This document shows positions 33,660 to 45,385 of a stretch of 64,000 bases of DNA, piece after piece (position 1 is the stretch's first letter; the number at the start of each line of letters is the position of its first letter). A model generated the notes under the pieces. It worked only from the letters and a program-made list of their open reading frames with translations, made no database searches and was not told the DNA's origin. Source of the stretch: Rosa chinensis (Eukaryota > Streptophyta > Magnoliopsida > Rosales > Rosaceae). Made by a program: the position numbers and the translations under genes. The stretch is taken from assembly GCF_002994745.2 (NCBI RefSeq), contig NC_037093.1:11202400-11266399 (forward strand), in the 5' to 3' direction.

Positions 33660-36600
33660 ATGCTGATCTTTGAGATCAGGTTTTTCAGTACAGTTTGATA
33701 TGAGGCTACTTTTATGATAACTTTAGAAGTACAAATTCTTCAGACTATCATTTTGGATATCGTTCTAATTCACAATAGCGTGTTACTCTTCAGTATGCAA
33801 ATTGAAAATTTAAATGACAGAAACTTGATATGCACTATGAATGTTTTTTTTCTGATATACAGTGGCATACTGTTCACTTATTAATAGGGAGGTTTTTGTT
33901 TCTTTGGATATCGTAATTGTATAATATATATAGGAAGTCTTTGATTATCCTTATTTTCTGGGAAGAAAAATTATGGAGATCAACTGACTGAATTAAGACT
34001 TTTGTGCCTTAATATAGCGACACCAAATTTTGATACCACTTTGTAGAGGGTATAACATAAGCTCTGAACTGCATCCCTGATTGAGGTCTCTCAGCTTTAG
34101 GAACCAAACTTACAATGGTTTTATTCTGAGCCATGAATTAGGACTAAAGCATCTACAAAAATTCTGACCTCACCCGTATTTTCTGATGTGGAATTTGCTT
34201 ATCCAAGTGTCATGTTTTTGTTAGTAAAATGTGGTTTATGGGAAAGTTTACAAAGATATCATATCTGATAACACAATTGTAGCCATAAAGAAGAAGGATT
34301 CCTACAGGGTGAAAAAGAATTCTTCACCGAGATAGAATTGAGATGAAGGCTACACCATAAAAACTTGGTCTCTTTGGTAGGATACTGTGAAGAAGAAGGG
34401 AAGCAGGTGTGGAGCCTGCAGTCTTGAAAAATTAATCATTGCTTACAACTTGCAAGTTATTATCTAAATCTATAAATTATATGTTGGTGAAATAAGCAGC
34501 AAATAAATGTAAAGAGTCTCATATTGTTTTGTTTGGCAATTGAGTGAACGGCAGGGTAATCTTTTTGCATTACAGATACATATCTTTCTTCCTTCTCAGT
34601 CTGCACAAGGTCAGTTTAGTCTGAACTTTATCAATTGGAAGTTGAACTCATAAATGGATCCACTTTGCCGTTCTGCTTAATGAATCTTCACTGCAAAATC
34701 TTTAATCTTAAATTGCATGAATGTAAGAAATTGGAGTTTAAGCATGCGCTACATAGTTGTTTCTATGTAACATATATGTGTGTGGCATGCTGGTATCCTT
34801 GAATGGTTCACTGTTTTAGGACCACATGAAATATCATTAATCGAATTGTGTTTATTGCTACAGATGTTGGTTATGAGTTCATGTCTAATGGTACCAAAGT
34901 GACTGGCTGTGCGGTATGAACTTTGCAACATTTGAAGTTTTTAAAGTGGCTCCTCCCATACGATGCCTTTCTGGCCAAAGTTTCATTAGCTAATTCTGTT
35001 TACTTAATTTGATACGAGTCACAGATAAAATCAAGAGGAGCCTGGATTTTAGTATGAGGTTATGTATTGCTTCATTATGAGGCCACTAACATACTTTTGG
35101 ACTTCAGTTTCTGAATCATGCCAACAGAGTTATGGGAATAGGCCTCAGTAAGGTAAAGCCAACTTCATATTAAAAAGCATTTCTATATATGTTTTCTTCT
35201 TCTCTGCATCATATGAACACAAAATGTGCTTATACTGCCATCCACAATCCTAATTCAAGTATTTACATGTCAAATAATACTGACATGAGTATTGTATAAA
35301 ATGTCGGGACCTGGATCTGTTTTTAAACCTGTCTAGGACAAGCTACATTTCACTTTACATTTTTCTGTGACTGAAAATTGTGTCCAGCATATTTGACAAA
35401 TGCAAATGCTCACTGTTTTTGTTGATATGGGGGATTTTTTTTTCCATGGTTGATCTATAGAATTAGCAGTTTCTCTCATGGTATTTCTTACCATGATCAT
35501 GCCCGCATCATTGTTCTCTACTAGAAGATTTCCATCCATTAATTCATCTCTTTTATCTGTTTTCTTTTCTCCTCCTACCTTACTACTAACCAAATAACAG
35601 GGTAATACATTCATTATAAGAATAGAAAACTTAACATTCATTAACAGAGCTATATGGCAAAAGCTAGTCCGACTCCTAGTTTTTCAAAAACTTCTCAACA
35701 AAGTCGAACTATGCATCGTAAGGAGTTATTGTGTTGATTTAGAGTTTTGCAGGCAGATTTTCGCATTTGTGCAACAGCTAACAAGTGTATTTATTATATG
35801 TCAATAGTGTGAGTACAATCAGATGCATCTGACTATCTTCTTGCGATGGAGTATCAGATGAGCGATTGAGTATAATGGCTTTGAAACTGTGGTTGTTGCA
35901 GGAACTTGACATTTAATTGTGCATTGGTATCTCACATGCAGCTGTAAAAGTAGTTGGGCACTCTTGCTCAGTGAGTTTTCTTTTTTGATTTTGGTTTCGT
36001 TTCTGATATTCCTTTTTGTTAGAAAGGAACTGAACTTCATCCTTTTTGTATGAAACTGAACTTTATTTAATTACTGTTAGTTGTTAGTTCAGTTAGAAAG
36101 AAAGCATTTGATACGACTTGAATGCAGCAGCAAAGCGTGGGATCTCTAACTAGTGAGTACTATAGTCTAAATTGAACAAGTGAAGGATCGGATGTGCAGC
36201 TTTAGTAGATGCTTTGGCTCTAACATGCCCCACCATGTAAGTAACAAAAAAAAAAACAAAAAGACTGAAGCACTTGCCAGCTAGCTAGGATCCCTCAAGC
36301 TCTGCCTTGTAGTGAGGGGAACTCTTTTTGTTTGTTCTCTTACTTAATTATTCAACCTTTTGGCAATACTTCCACATCTTGTGGTTCGTTTTCTTCCCTC
36401 ATTGTATGTGTGTGCATTTGTGTGTTGGGTATCGGCCCACCTGTTGATTCTGTTCCACATATATATAGCTGTGTGATGGATATTCTCAAGTTAATCATTA
36501 ACAGAGACACCACATACAAAAGAGCGAGATAAAATATCTCAATTTAATCAGCTATAGGTGAATCCTCAAAGTTTATTTTAATCAGCTATCTAGATTCACC

Positions 36601-36900
36601 TAGCTAGTGATCGACTAAGAATTCATGCAAAATTGTTTTTAGTATTACTGTTGCCCTAGTATTGAAATTGATCAAATTAAGTTAATCCCTGAACAATGTT
36701 GAATCCCTGTGCATGCTCTTTGTGACTGTGTTCCTAATTTTCTGAAAATGTATGTTTGGATTGTAGCAATAATGAGTTTGAGACTTTGAGAACTGGCATA
36801 CTATCTAATTAATGTCCCATGGGATAGAAAGAAATCTATCTTCTAATGCATGATATATAGAGCCACCTTATGATCAATCTGACAAAATTAAGTTTTTTGA
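33660..36900. other. long non-coding stretch with possible decayed exons
   Basis: AT-rich sequence with occasional short exon-like frames bordered by AG/GT, for example GYEFMSNGTKVTGCA near 34862-34912 and FLNHANRVMGIGLSK near 35107-35152. I cannot assign either to a family. No transposon boundary was found. Confidence 0.35.
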
Positions 36901-36949
36901 ACATAGATGTGACACGAAGAGTAGACATTTAAAATGAAGACTTCATGGG

Positions 36950-37290
36950 GACTTTTTAATCAACAATTTGAGATCTACTTTTCAATTACATTATGACAAA
37001 TCAACTATTAAATATTTATGTATGGATGAGTAAATCACTTCTAAAATATATATATATTTTTCCAAATTGCTAATTATTAAGGTGTCGAACTAGATCAAAT
37101 TAATAGACGAACGAAATCTGTCAAACTTAAACATTTCATGCCTTAACGATTTTCAATTTGATTAAAAATTTACATAAATGATCTATAATGAATATCTAAA
37201 TATCTAACGGTTGATTGACATAAATATAATAAAAAAAATAGGTCTCATAGCTGTTGATTAAAATATTCTCATTGGAAGTTATCTCTAAAA
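36950..37290. mobile_element. diverged copy of the hairpin MITE family at 41611-42367
   Basis: Stretches such as 'gaaatctgtcaaactta..' and 'catgccttaacgattttcaatttgat' correspond in reverse orientation to parts of the MITE pair downstream of LRR gene 2. The copy is too decayed to define its ends. Confidence 0.45.
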
Positions 37291-37481
37291 GTGACACTAC
37301 TAGTACTCCTTTTCGCAGAATTCAAACACGTGCTTATGCCTAGGTGCAGAATGTGCACGGTCATTTTAGTTGGTCAAGAAGGAACTAGGTTGTGAATAGA
37401 TCGATCTTCTTTAAATTTGAAGTTGTTGAGTTTCTTCATTCATCAGAGTGTTAAACTGTTAATGCATCAACAATATGCAAC

Positions 37482-37688
37482 CACTGGTGGGCCGAACATA
37501 CACTATGACAAGTGAAGGCTGCTGCCCTCAGTGAAAACAAATTTCTCTTTTTTTCCTAGTAAAACATACCGTACAATAGTGCAAAGTCTCATCAAAATTT
37601 AATGCTTTCTTCCCCACCACTTTTACTCTCTATTCAGTTCATATTACCATTCTGTCCCTATATAAACACAATCATGGATCCGCCATTG
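37482..37688. mobile_element. possible small hAT remnant
   Basis: The left end CACTGGTGGGCCG and the right end GGATCCGCCATTG (reverse complement CAATGGCGGATCC) resemble decayed hAT termini. The adjacent 8-mers TATGCAAC and AATACAAC agree at six positions. The interior is non-coding. Confidence 0.4.
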
Positions 37689-37756
37689 AATACAACGACT
37701 ATAGCTTCATGTAGTGGTTGCTGGATAACGAACGGGCGTGCAACTAATTTAACATT

Positions 37757-37779
37757 TTTTTTTTTTTTTTTTGAGAAGA
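37757..37779 (-). mobile_element. micro-retroposon: T16-GAGAAGA flanked by a 17-bp duplication
   Basis: Sixteen T followed by GAGAAGA sits exactly between two copies of GCAACTAATTTAACATT (37740-37756 and 37780-37796). On the minus strand this reads TCTTCTC plus a poly-A tail, like the last few bases of a LINE copy inserted with a long target-site duplication. An insert of the same sequence lies at 46763-46786. Confidence 0.65.
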
Positions 37780-37799
37780 GCAACTAATTTAACATTGAA

Positions 37800-39529
37800 T
37801 GTAGCCATTCCGTGTTATATATTAGAGTAGAACATGGAAAAGACACATGACTGGTTAATGTTAGCGTCAATATATTAATTACTTTTCCCTTAGAAAGACT
37901 AGACTGGTGATGTCCATGGGAACTAGCTAATTGGTCAATAATTTGGAGAGTCAAGCCTGCCTGCCTAACCTTACGGCTAGCTATCAACTTCTTCTGACAC
38001 TCCATTGAAGATTTCTGTTTTCATACAGTCTAACATGTCAAAGGTTCATGACTAATTTGTTGAGGTGATCAATCCCCAATAATTTTGAGAGTCAAGCCCG
38101 GAGTGGACTCATATCAGTGGTACTCCGTGCAGGGCATCTGGTAACTCGTCAACTCAAAATCACAAGGTACAGATCTAAGTTTTTTGTGGTATTCTAAAGG
38201 TGGGGTCCTACAGCTCCGCGATCCTAAATTAATGAGAAACCGACACGTTATGTAAGGCATCCCGATAATTCGTCAACTTGATTATTTTCTTACTTTTGAC
38301 ATAGGAGGATCCAAGAATTAAAGATTTAAATTTCAAAACTTTGTATATAAAAACAAAGGCTCTTAAACCATGAGAACAATAAGAATCTCCATAATGATAA
38401 TATTTCTAAATACTAAAGTTTAATGTTTCTTTAGCTAGTCATTCCGTAATTCAAACATAGTATTTATTGTACTTACGTGCATTTGCACAAATAAGAATAG
38501 AAGTTTAGATAATATCAAGTATATTTTATTAAAAAAATGTTATCTATATATATATATATATATATTAACGGTTCAGAGCTCTGCTGAACTTGTTGGTTCA
38601 CTTATATTGCCTGTACATAAAAGAATTTTCCTCTGAGTACCCTTCTAGCATGTTGCCCTTGTAAGTCTTGCTGAAGAAAAAAGAGAAACGAGTTATAGAT
38701 CAAGCTGTTATTGTTGCCATTTTGTTGTAATGCTTATATTCGAGTTATAATGATTTTATTTTTCTATCAAATTTCGTCCCTAATTCCCAATCATTGGCTT
38801 CCATGTGTCAAAACCATTAAAAATTTAAGTGGTACCCATTAAAAAACCAAATAGCATTATTGATGTAGCAAAGACTTGCAAGTCATCATACCTTTTAGAT
38901 GTGGTGGCTTTACTCGTTAACTCTCCCCATGTGTAATGAGGGAATAAACCCAAAAAATTGACATGCCATTTTGTGCAAAAGTGCCCTACGTCCTCTTCTT
39001 CTATCCGTCTCTGCCGTCAAGTTGGGTCCAAAATGCTCGAGTGGGTATTTGTCTTGGAATCCCCTCTTGAAACTTCAAACCTTCTTCCTCTACTTCATCT
39101 TGATTTTCATCTTCGTATATATACCACTCTTATATATGATTATGGCCTTATGGGGTTGTCTATAGGATATTATTGTAATGATATAAGAAGTAAATTAGTT
39201 CAATTCATATGTATACTGGCTCAAGATATTAATAGACTAGTTTGAGACTAATCTAATGTTGTATTAAACTAATTTACTTTTACATCGTACTAAGTCCATT
39301 TGATATGTGCGCAAGTACCTTGAGTCTAGTGAGGCCAAACTTTTGATAGCAAATTCTGTACTGTAGAGGAATCAAAGTGGCAAACAATAGTGCATTAACA
39401 AATTGTCTGGCTGTCTGATAATGAGTGCCCAACTTCCACTCTACCCTAATCTCTCAACTCTCAACCCCAAGACAAAATATACCTTGAGCTAGTTCTAGCT
39501 GTTTGCTCGTGAACCTTGACTATTCTTCT
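37800..39529. other. 5' flank of LRR gene 2
   Basis: Non-coding DNA with a short (AT)n run near 38545-38565. The block at 38794-38886 resembles 17701-17825 upstream of gene 1. The frame at 38958-39245 has no recognisable product. Confidence 0.45.
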
Positions 39530-39559
39530 CTCAAGTCTCCCTTAGTCTCTCCTATATAT
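39530..39559 (+). promoter_or_regulatory. core promoter of LRR gene 2 (TATA region)
   Basis: CTCAAGTCTCCCTTAGTCTC followed by TATATAT (39553-39559) is nearly identical to the block before LRR gene 1 and lies 43 bp upstream of the ATG at 39602. Confidence 0.55.
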
Positions 39560-39601
39560 GTATGACATTGTCTGTTAGATTCGTAATGTGTGCAAGCAAA
39601 A

Positions 39602-41376
39602 ATGGGTACCAACAATTCTTTCTTTGCTTCAGTTTTGCTTTCACTACTTCTGCTACATTTGTGTTTGCAACATGATGTAGTTGAAGGTGCTGAAAGAGAA
39701 GCCTTGGAAATAATCATTGGTGGTGGCGGCAGCTACAGCCCTCCTCCTGCTCCCTCCCCCGAATACGAAGAATGCCCTCCCCTCCGCCTCCTCCTTGCCC
39801 GCCGCCACCATTCCCGCCACCGCCACCTCCATCACCACCGCCGCCGTCACCTCCTCCACCACCATCACCGCCACCTCCACCGCCACCTTCACCACGACTG
39901 CCACCATCACCTCCACCACCACCACGACCGCGACCACCACCGCCACCTTCACCACGACTGCCACCATCACCTCCACCACCACCACGACCGCGACCACCAC
40001 CCCCTCCGAACACCAGACTTGCAATTGCCCTCCGAGTAATTCGTAAGTTCCAAAAGCTAATCGTCCACGACCCATACCACATCAGAGACACATGGAAGGG
40101 CAATAATCCTTGCAAATTCAAGGGCTTCACCTGTGCAATGTTCCCTGACGATAAACAAATGGCAGTCGCCGGAGTAGACTTCAATGGCCAACTGTTGGCC
40201 GGCGATAAAACCCTTCCCCTTGACGGTTTCCTAGACCAGTTACAAGAGTTGGTGTTTTTCCATGCCAACTCCAACAATTTCACAGGCTCAGTCCCGAAAG
40301 ACACATCAAAACTTAAATACTTCTACGAGCTTGACCTCAGCAACAACAAGCTTGATGGGGGTTTCCCATATGAAGTTCTAAGTGCCAAAAATTTGACATT
40401 CTTAGATCTCCGGTTCAACAATTTCTATGGGTCAGTTCCACCCCAAGTGTTCTTCCTGGAAGTTGATGTACTCTTCCTCAACAACAACAATTTCATTGAG
40501 CAGATTCCTGATGCTCTTGGCTCCTCACCAGCACATTATCTCACTTTTGCCAACAACAAGTTCTGGGGTCCAATCCCAAATAGCATTGGCAAAGCATCAA
40601 AAACGCTTTATGAGGTCCTCTTCCTCAACAACCAACTCTCAGGTATAAATGCTCCCCAATCTCGATAAATGTTCGTGTCCTTAACAAATTAAACATGTTT
40701 GCCAAATTCTCTCTTAAAACATTACGATCCTAATTTCATATAATATCTAGCATGGATATTCAACAAGCATGATGATGTTCTCTTGCTAGATATCTGATAT
40801 ATTAAGTAGTCGTCAGACATGATTCGTAGTTAGCAAGAAAGACCTTATCCGTATCTACATATTTGTTTTGTTAAATATTGATATCTAATAACTTGCTTAA
40901 CAGGGTGTTTGCCATGGGAAATCGGCAAACTTAACCAGGCAACCTTGTTCGATGTGAGCACCAACTACTTAACAGGCCCAATTCCTCATTCCTTTGCTTG
41001 CTTGGCCAAGATGGAGATTCTGGTCTTGGCTAACAACCAGTTCTATGGAACAGTGCCTGAGTTGGTATGCAAGCTGCCCGGCTTGAGGAACTTGTCGTTA
41101 GCAAACAACTACTTTACCCAAGTCGGACCGGAGTGCAGAAAACTGATCAAGAAAGGGTTTCTCGACGTCAAGAACAATTGTATCTTGGACCTTCCAGATC
41201 AAAGATCAAAGAGTGAATGTGGTTGGTTCTTCTCTAAGGCCAGACACTGTCCCAACGAGCGGTCCATGCTTTACATTCCTTGTCAAACGCACTATTCAAA
41301 TGAGAAGAAGCCTGAACATCGAGGACAAGCTTCTGCCCCATTAAGCTATGGTACTCTTAAACCTCATAATCCGTGA
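39602..41376 (+). pseudogene. secreted LRR protein 2, At4g06744/LRX-like, with 1-nt frameshift in the Pro-rich linker
   Basis: Exons 39602-40642 and 40904-41376 share a phase-1 intron site with gene 1 (LSG/CLP). The ATG at 39602 opens a signal peptide (MGTNNSFFASVLLSLLLLHL, ending about VEG), then ALEIIIGGGGSYSPPPAPSP and EYEECPP. That frame runs into His/Arg-rich nonsense and stops at 40039. The Pro-rich linker and all LRRs are in the next frame, which opens at 39772. One more C in the CCCC run at 39779-39782 would join the two. The rest is well preserved: a linker of SPPPPP-type repeats, cap WKGNNPC-KFKGFTC, about ten LRRs and the C-terminal Cys cap. Total length would be about 504 residues. 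The intact LRR frame suggests either a very recent loss or a sequence error in the C run. Confidence 0.85.
39881..40000 (+). repeat. 60-bp perfect tandem duplication in the Pro-rich linker
   Basis: Positions 39881-39940 and 39941-40000 are identical. In the LRR frame each copy encodes about 20 residues of SPRLPPSPPPPP and RPRPPPPP, so the duplication lengthens the extensin-like linker in frame. Confidence 0.88.
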
Positions 41377-41610
41377 TCTTCATGCTCATAGGGGACTCAT
41401 CAAAGATGAGTCATGGTGGGTCTTGATCTGCAATTTCTTATGCATATATGTTTTACTCGTTAATGTTTATAACTTCGATCATAATTTTATGGAGCAATGT
41501 AACCTGATTTGTAGTACCGATTAAGGTGCAAATAAATAGAATAATGATGAGGTTCCATTAGTTAATTTAAGTGTGGTCATTTTCAGAGAGGCGGCTCTTA
41601 CACACACAAG
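41377..41610. other. 3' flank of LRR gene 2
   Basis: Probable 3' UTR. No additional feature is visible before the MITE pair. Confidence 0.4.
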
Positions 41611-42367
41611 GCTCTTCTAGTAAGAGATCCCATTTTTTTTTGTCTTTTTTAGGGATAGGAGATTAGACCAACTTTTTGATCATATATTTGCATTTCAATC
41701 GTTCGATTTTTAGGCCTTAATGTGTAGATCATTTTTGTAAATTTTCAGCAAAATTGATTATCGTTAAGGCATTTAAAATGACGATTTAAGATTATAAGTA
41801 TGAACGGTTTAAATTTGACAGATTTGGTTCGTCCGTTGATTTAATCTAGTTTGATACCTTAACGATCAGTAATTTGGCTGAAAATTTATAGAAATGATCT
41901 ACACATTAGGATTTAAAAGCTGAACGGTTGAGACACACACACTGTGTGTGTGTACAAGGCCCTGTATATATAGAGGGCCCTTCTAGTAAGAGATCCTTTT
42001 TTTTTTTGTCTTTTCTATGGATAGAGCATTAGATCAACTTTTGATTCATTTTTTTATATATCAACCGTTCAGTTTTTAGGTCCTAATGTGTAGATCACTT
42101 TTGCAAATTTTCTGCCAAATTGATTATCGTTAAGGCATTCAAATTGACAATTTAAGATTATAAGTATGAACGGTTCAAGTTTGACAGATTTGGTTCGTCC
42201 GTTGATTTAATCTAGTTTGATACCTTAACGATCACCGATTTGGCTGAAAATTTGCAGAAATGATCTACACATTAGGACCTAAAAGCTAAACGGTTGAGAT
42301 GCCGAAATGTGATCAACAAGTTAGTTTAATGCCCTATCCCTAGAAAAAAAAAAAAAAAGATCCCTTA
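41611..42367. mobile_element. two tandem copies of a palindromic MITE
   Basis: The stretch CTTCTAGTAAGAGATCC begins both units (about 41613 and 41979, period 366 bp). Unit 2 is a full palindrome: its left arm GTAAGAGATCC-T-rich..GGATAGAGCATTAGATCAAC pairs with the right arm GTGATCAACAAGTTAGTTTA ..CCCTATCCCTAG-A-rich..GGATCCCTTA (ends 42367). Inner blocks such as CCTAATGTGTAGATCA and TGATCTACACATTAGG also pair. Unit 1 lacks the far right arm and ends in a (CA)n/(TG)n stretch. Confidence 0.7.
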
Positions 42368-44400
42368 ATGGATATATATATATATACACACACACACACA
42401 TAAGTCCATAAGTCCAGTGATCTGAATTTAGCCTATTAGTTTAATCTAGGTAATATGTTATAATATTTCTTTTACTAGTGGAGAGATTTGGGGTGGGAAA
42501 TTTCTACAAAAAAAAAGAGGATTAAATACTTGTTACTCCTCAAACTTTTGCTAGAAAAACAGTTTAGTCCATCACCTTTTAAATTAAACTAGATAGTCCT
42601 TATTTTCTCTAATTCTCACACAATAGGTTCTCAACATACCTAAATTGACTATTATACCCTCATTCATCTTTTTTTCATTTTTTTTAATTGTTCTCTGTCT
42701 TTTTAATTTTCCTTTCTTTTTTATTTCTTCTTCTCCTCCTCCTCTTTGTCTCTCTCTACCAAGCCACCCTCCGCGACCTCTGCACCTCCTGCGTCTTCTG
42801 CCTCCACCTGGTCAGATTCTCCCCTATCTACTTCCTCTTCCAGGACATCTAGCAACAAAATAGCTACAAACCCAAAAAGAACAACCAGAATCCATCGAAC
42901 CCATCAAACAAAACTTCAAACTTTCAAATTCACATGATTACATAAACAATTACGAGACCCTAAAACCCAGATTCGTGAATCGAAACCAAGATCCAATCCC
43001 GAAAGCAATGCAAATTTACCATATCAAAATAATTGATAATTGAAATACGAAATTGAAGGTTGCATGGCATAGACGAGAAACTTTTCCATCTCCAAAGTCG
43101 CTGCCATCTCACTCTAGATCATACCCAAAACCCAAGTAATCAAACAAACAATTTGAGCCTTTGCCAATGACAATGAACCAGATTGAATGCTCATCACAGT
43201 ATCTGCATTGTTTTCAAAAACGTAAGAGCATTTTATTAAATTAGTTCATGATTCAAAGCCAAGTCTATGTCTTTATCAATAGCTAATGTCTTGCCCATTT
43301 TCAAAAACTGTTTAGGGTCATAGTTCTTGACAAAGCTATGTCTCAAACACTTTTCCAAAACCCAGAAATCAGTTTCCAAAACTTAACATTAACTAGAAAT
43401 GAAATGCAGAAGAGAACTTGAAAACAGAAACAAGCTGGGTCTGATCGAATACTTGGATGAAATTATTACAAGGGCCACTAATGCCCTAAGTGCTGAGATG
43501 CGTCAACAACTTCTTGCCTCGGAACACATTTCAACTCGTTTCTGTTGACGCCGGCGACGGCTTTGGCTGTCCGTACATTAGCTGTGATGACGCGGCGAGG
43601 TGGTAGGGCGGGATCTGGGCATCGTAGGATGAGGTTTTCCGATAATCGTAATCCATTGATTGAAGATCGGAGACAGAATCATAGAGACGACAATGAGGGT
43701 TTTCGATTTTCAAACGAGTGTGATTTGGTGAAGAAAATTGAAGAGTCTAAAAGAGAAGAAGAAGGCGGGGATGTGTGTTGATGTCTGATATCGTTTCGTT
43801 CTCAGAGAAGAAGAAGAAGAAGAAAAAGAAGAAGGAATAGACTCGAAGGAGGGCGAGGATGGGATGGGTGTCTAGAAAAGTGAGGCTTCTGGAAATCTCC
43901 ATGAGAATTTGAGAGAGTGAACGAGGTGAGAGCTATGGTTAGGGTTGCCCTCGATCAAGGCGTGATCGAATGTAGTAACAAATATTTAATAAAAAAAAAA
44001 AAAACTTGTCCCAATCAAGCCTCATCCAATCTCACTCCTACAATTTTAAGTCGACTACAAGTTACATTGCTTAAGGTTATATGGGTCCAAATTTTGGCTG
44101 TCACAACTCTCATATGTTGCCAAGACTTGGCCGTATATGGTTTATCAATGACCACGACTTGGAGATTTTAAGTTGCTTTCTTGGCTGGTGATAACTTGCA
44201 TTGGTCACAACTTACCCATAAACTTAGTCATTTGACTTCGGTAGTTAGGTCACGACAAGAGCAAACTTGTGCATTGGTGAATATAAAATATTACAAACTT
44301 GTCTCCATTTTTTAAGAGACTACATCAATGCTTCAGGGTCGATTATGCCTATGAAGCTCGAAAGATATATGATAACGATCTTATAAGTTAATATGAGTGA
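42368..44400. other. unassigned region with Ser/Pro- and Arg/Glu-rich frames
   Basis: Contains frames at 42645-42937 and 43531-43781 on both strands, low-complexity in composition (TCC-rich, then GAA-rich near 43808-43838). None matches a protein I know. No transposon ends were found, and a captured gene piece is possible. Confidence 0.35.
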
Positions 44401-44411
44401 GGTTTAGATTT

Positions 44412-44980
44412 TATTTTTTTGTTTTTTTTTTTCTTTTAAAAACAAAGATAAAATTTTCATTCATCTCATCAGAAAAAAATGCATCGAGAGACATAAGAAC
44501 CAACTTTCTAAAAAATTAGTGATTACAGAAACCATGAACCAAAAATGTTCAAACTCTAGACAATAGACAAAAATGGTCAGTTTCGACAGGCTACTAATAA
44601 CAAGTAATTCCGAGAGTCTTCTGTTACCTCCAAAAATTCTTCCTTACAATGAAGTAGAGTAGTAGACAATGCCTCATCATAAGACAACCTTCAAGCATAA
44701 CTGGGGAGAAGAGACGACGTCGGAATGAGCTAGCAAAAACATATCACCCAATAAACCAAATGCACACGTGGTTATTGTTATATGGCCCAATAATCCTTTT
44801 CTCTCGCTTGGAATGAGTCGAGCTCACTTTCAGATTTGTTGGTTTGGTTGCACTCAATATCAGCGATCACTTCAGTAGTTTCCACTTTCCAGTCCTCCAT
44901 TAACAGCCAACAACACCTCCCACAATTTCCTATTGGACGGCGCACTGATTGCCCTTGCACACTAAAGTCTGGGTGATGCC
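44412..44980 (-). pseudogene. probable LINE-type retroposon 3' region
   Basis: On the minus strand the sequence ends in GATGAGATGAATGAAAATTT, then TATCTTTG and A-rich DNA (plus-strand T runs at 44419-44437). This resembles plant LINE 3' tails. The upstream frame at 44778-44960 (CGRCCWLLMEDWKVETTEV) is not something I can place with confidence. No full domain is present. Confidence 0.35.
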
Positions 44981-44989
44981 AATTAAGTC

Positions 44990-45320
44990 TTCCCTGTAAC
45001 TAATACAAAACCAAAAGACATTGACCCGAAAACTTGGAGCATCATCTTTCATCATCTTCACAAAAGATGATGCTGACAATTCTAGTAATACACACTTCGA
45101 GAATGTATAGGTTCACACGAGATCTCTCTATCCTTTAATCAATCGATTATGGCTTTGACGCTTAATTCCGTACGTGCTTGTATAAGTAGATCTCGTGTGA
45201 ATCCAACTGTCGCAACTTAATTAGGTTTGAATCCACTAACAAAGTTGCTAAGCATATGCAGCAGACATTTGCAATATATAATTATGATTTTGAGATCCTC
45301 TACAACCGAACCGCATCAAC
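44990..45320. other. 5' flank of LRR gene 3
   Basis: Non-coding. Short inverted copies of CACACGAGATCT and AGATCTCGTGTGAA lie at about 45116 and 45187, about 70 bp apart, and may be a small hairpin or regulatory palindrome. Confidence 0.4.
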
Positions 45321-45324
45321 GCAA

Positions 45325-45332
45325 CTATAAAA
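45325..45332 (+). promoter_or_regulatory. TATA box of LRR gene 3
   Basis: CTATAAAA lies 54 bp before the ATG at 45386, the usual plant spacing once a short 5' UTR is allowed. The CTCAAGTCT block of genes 1 and 2 is not present. Confidence 0.5.
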
Positions 45333-45385
45333 CACTTATCTCTTTCGTTTAGATAATACCATCTTCTTCTAATCTTGATTCTCAA

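Noticed and set aside
39590..40039. His/Arg-rich protein encoded after the signal peptide of LRR gene 2
   Set aside because: It is the out-of-frame reading of the Pro-rich linker. The family protein continues in the other frame after a one-base shift.
39653..40304. Gly/Val-rich open frames on the minus strand
   Set aside because: They are the complement of the CCN-rich linker and LRR codons of gene 2.
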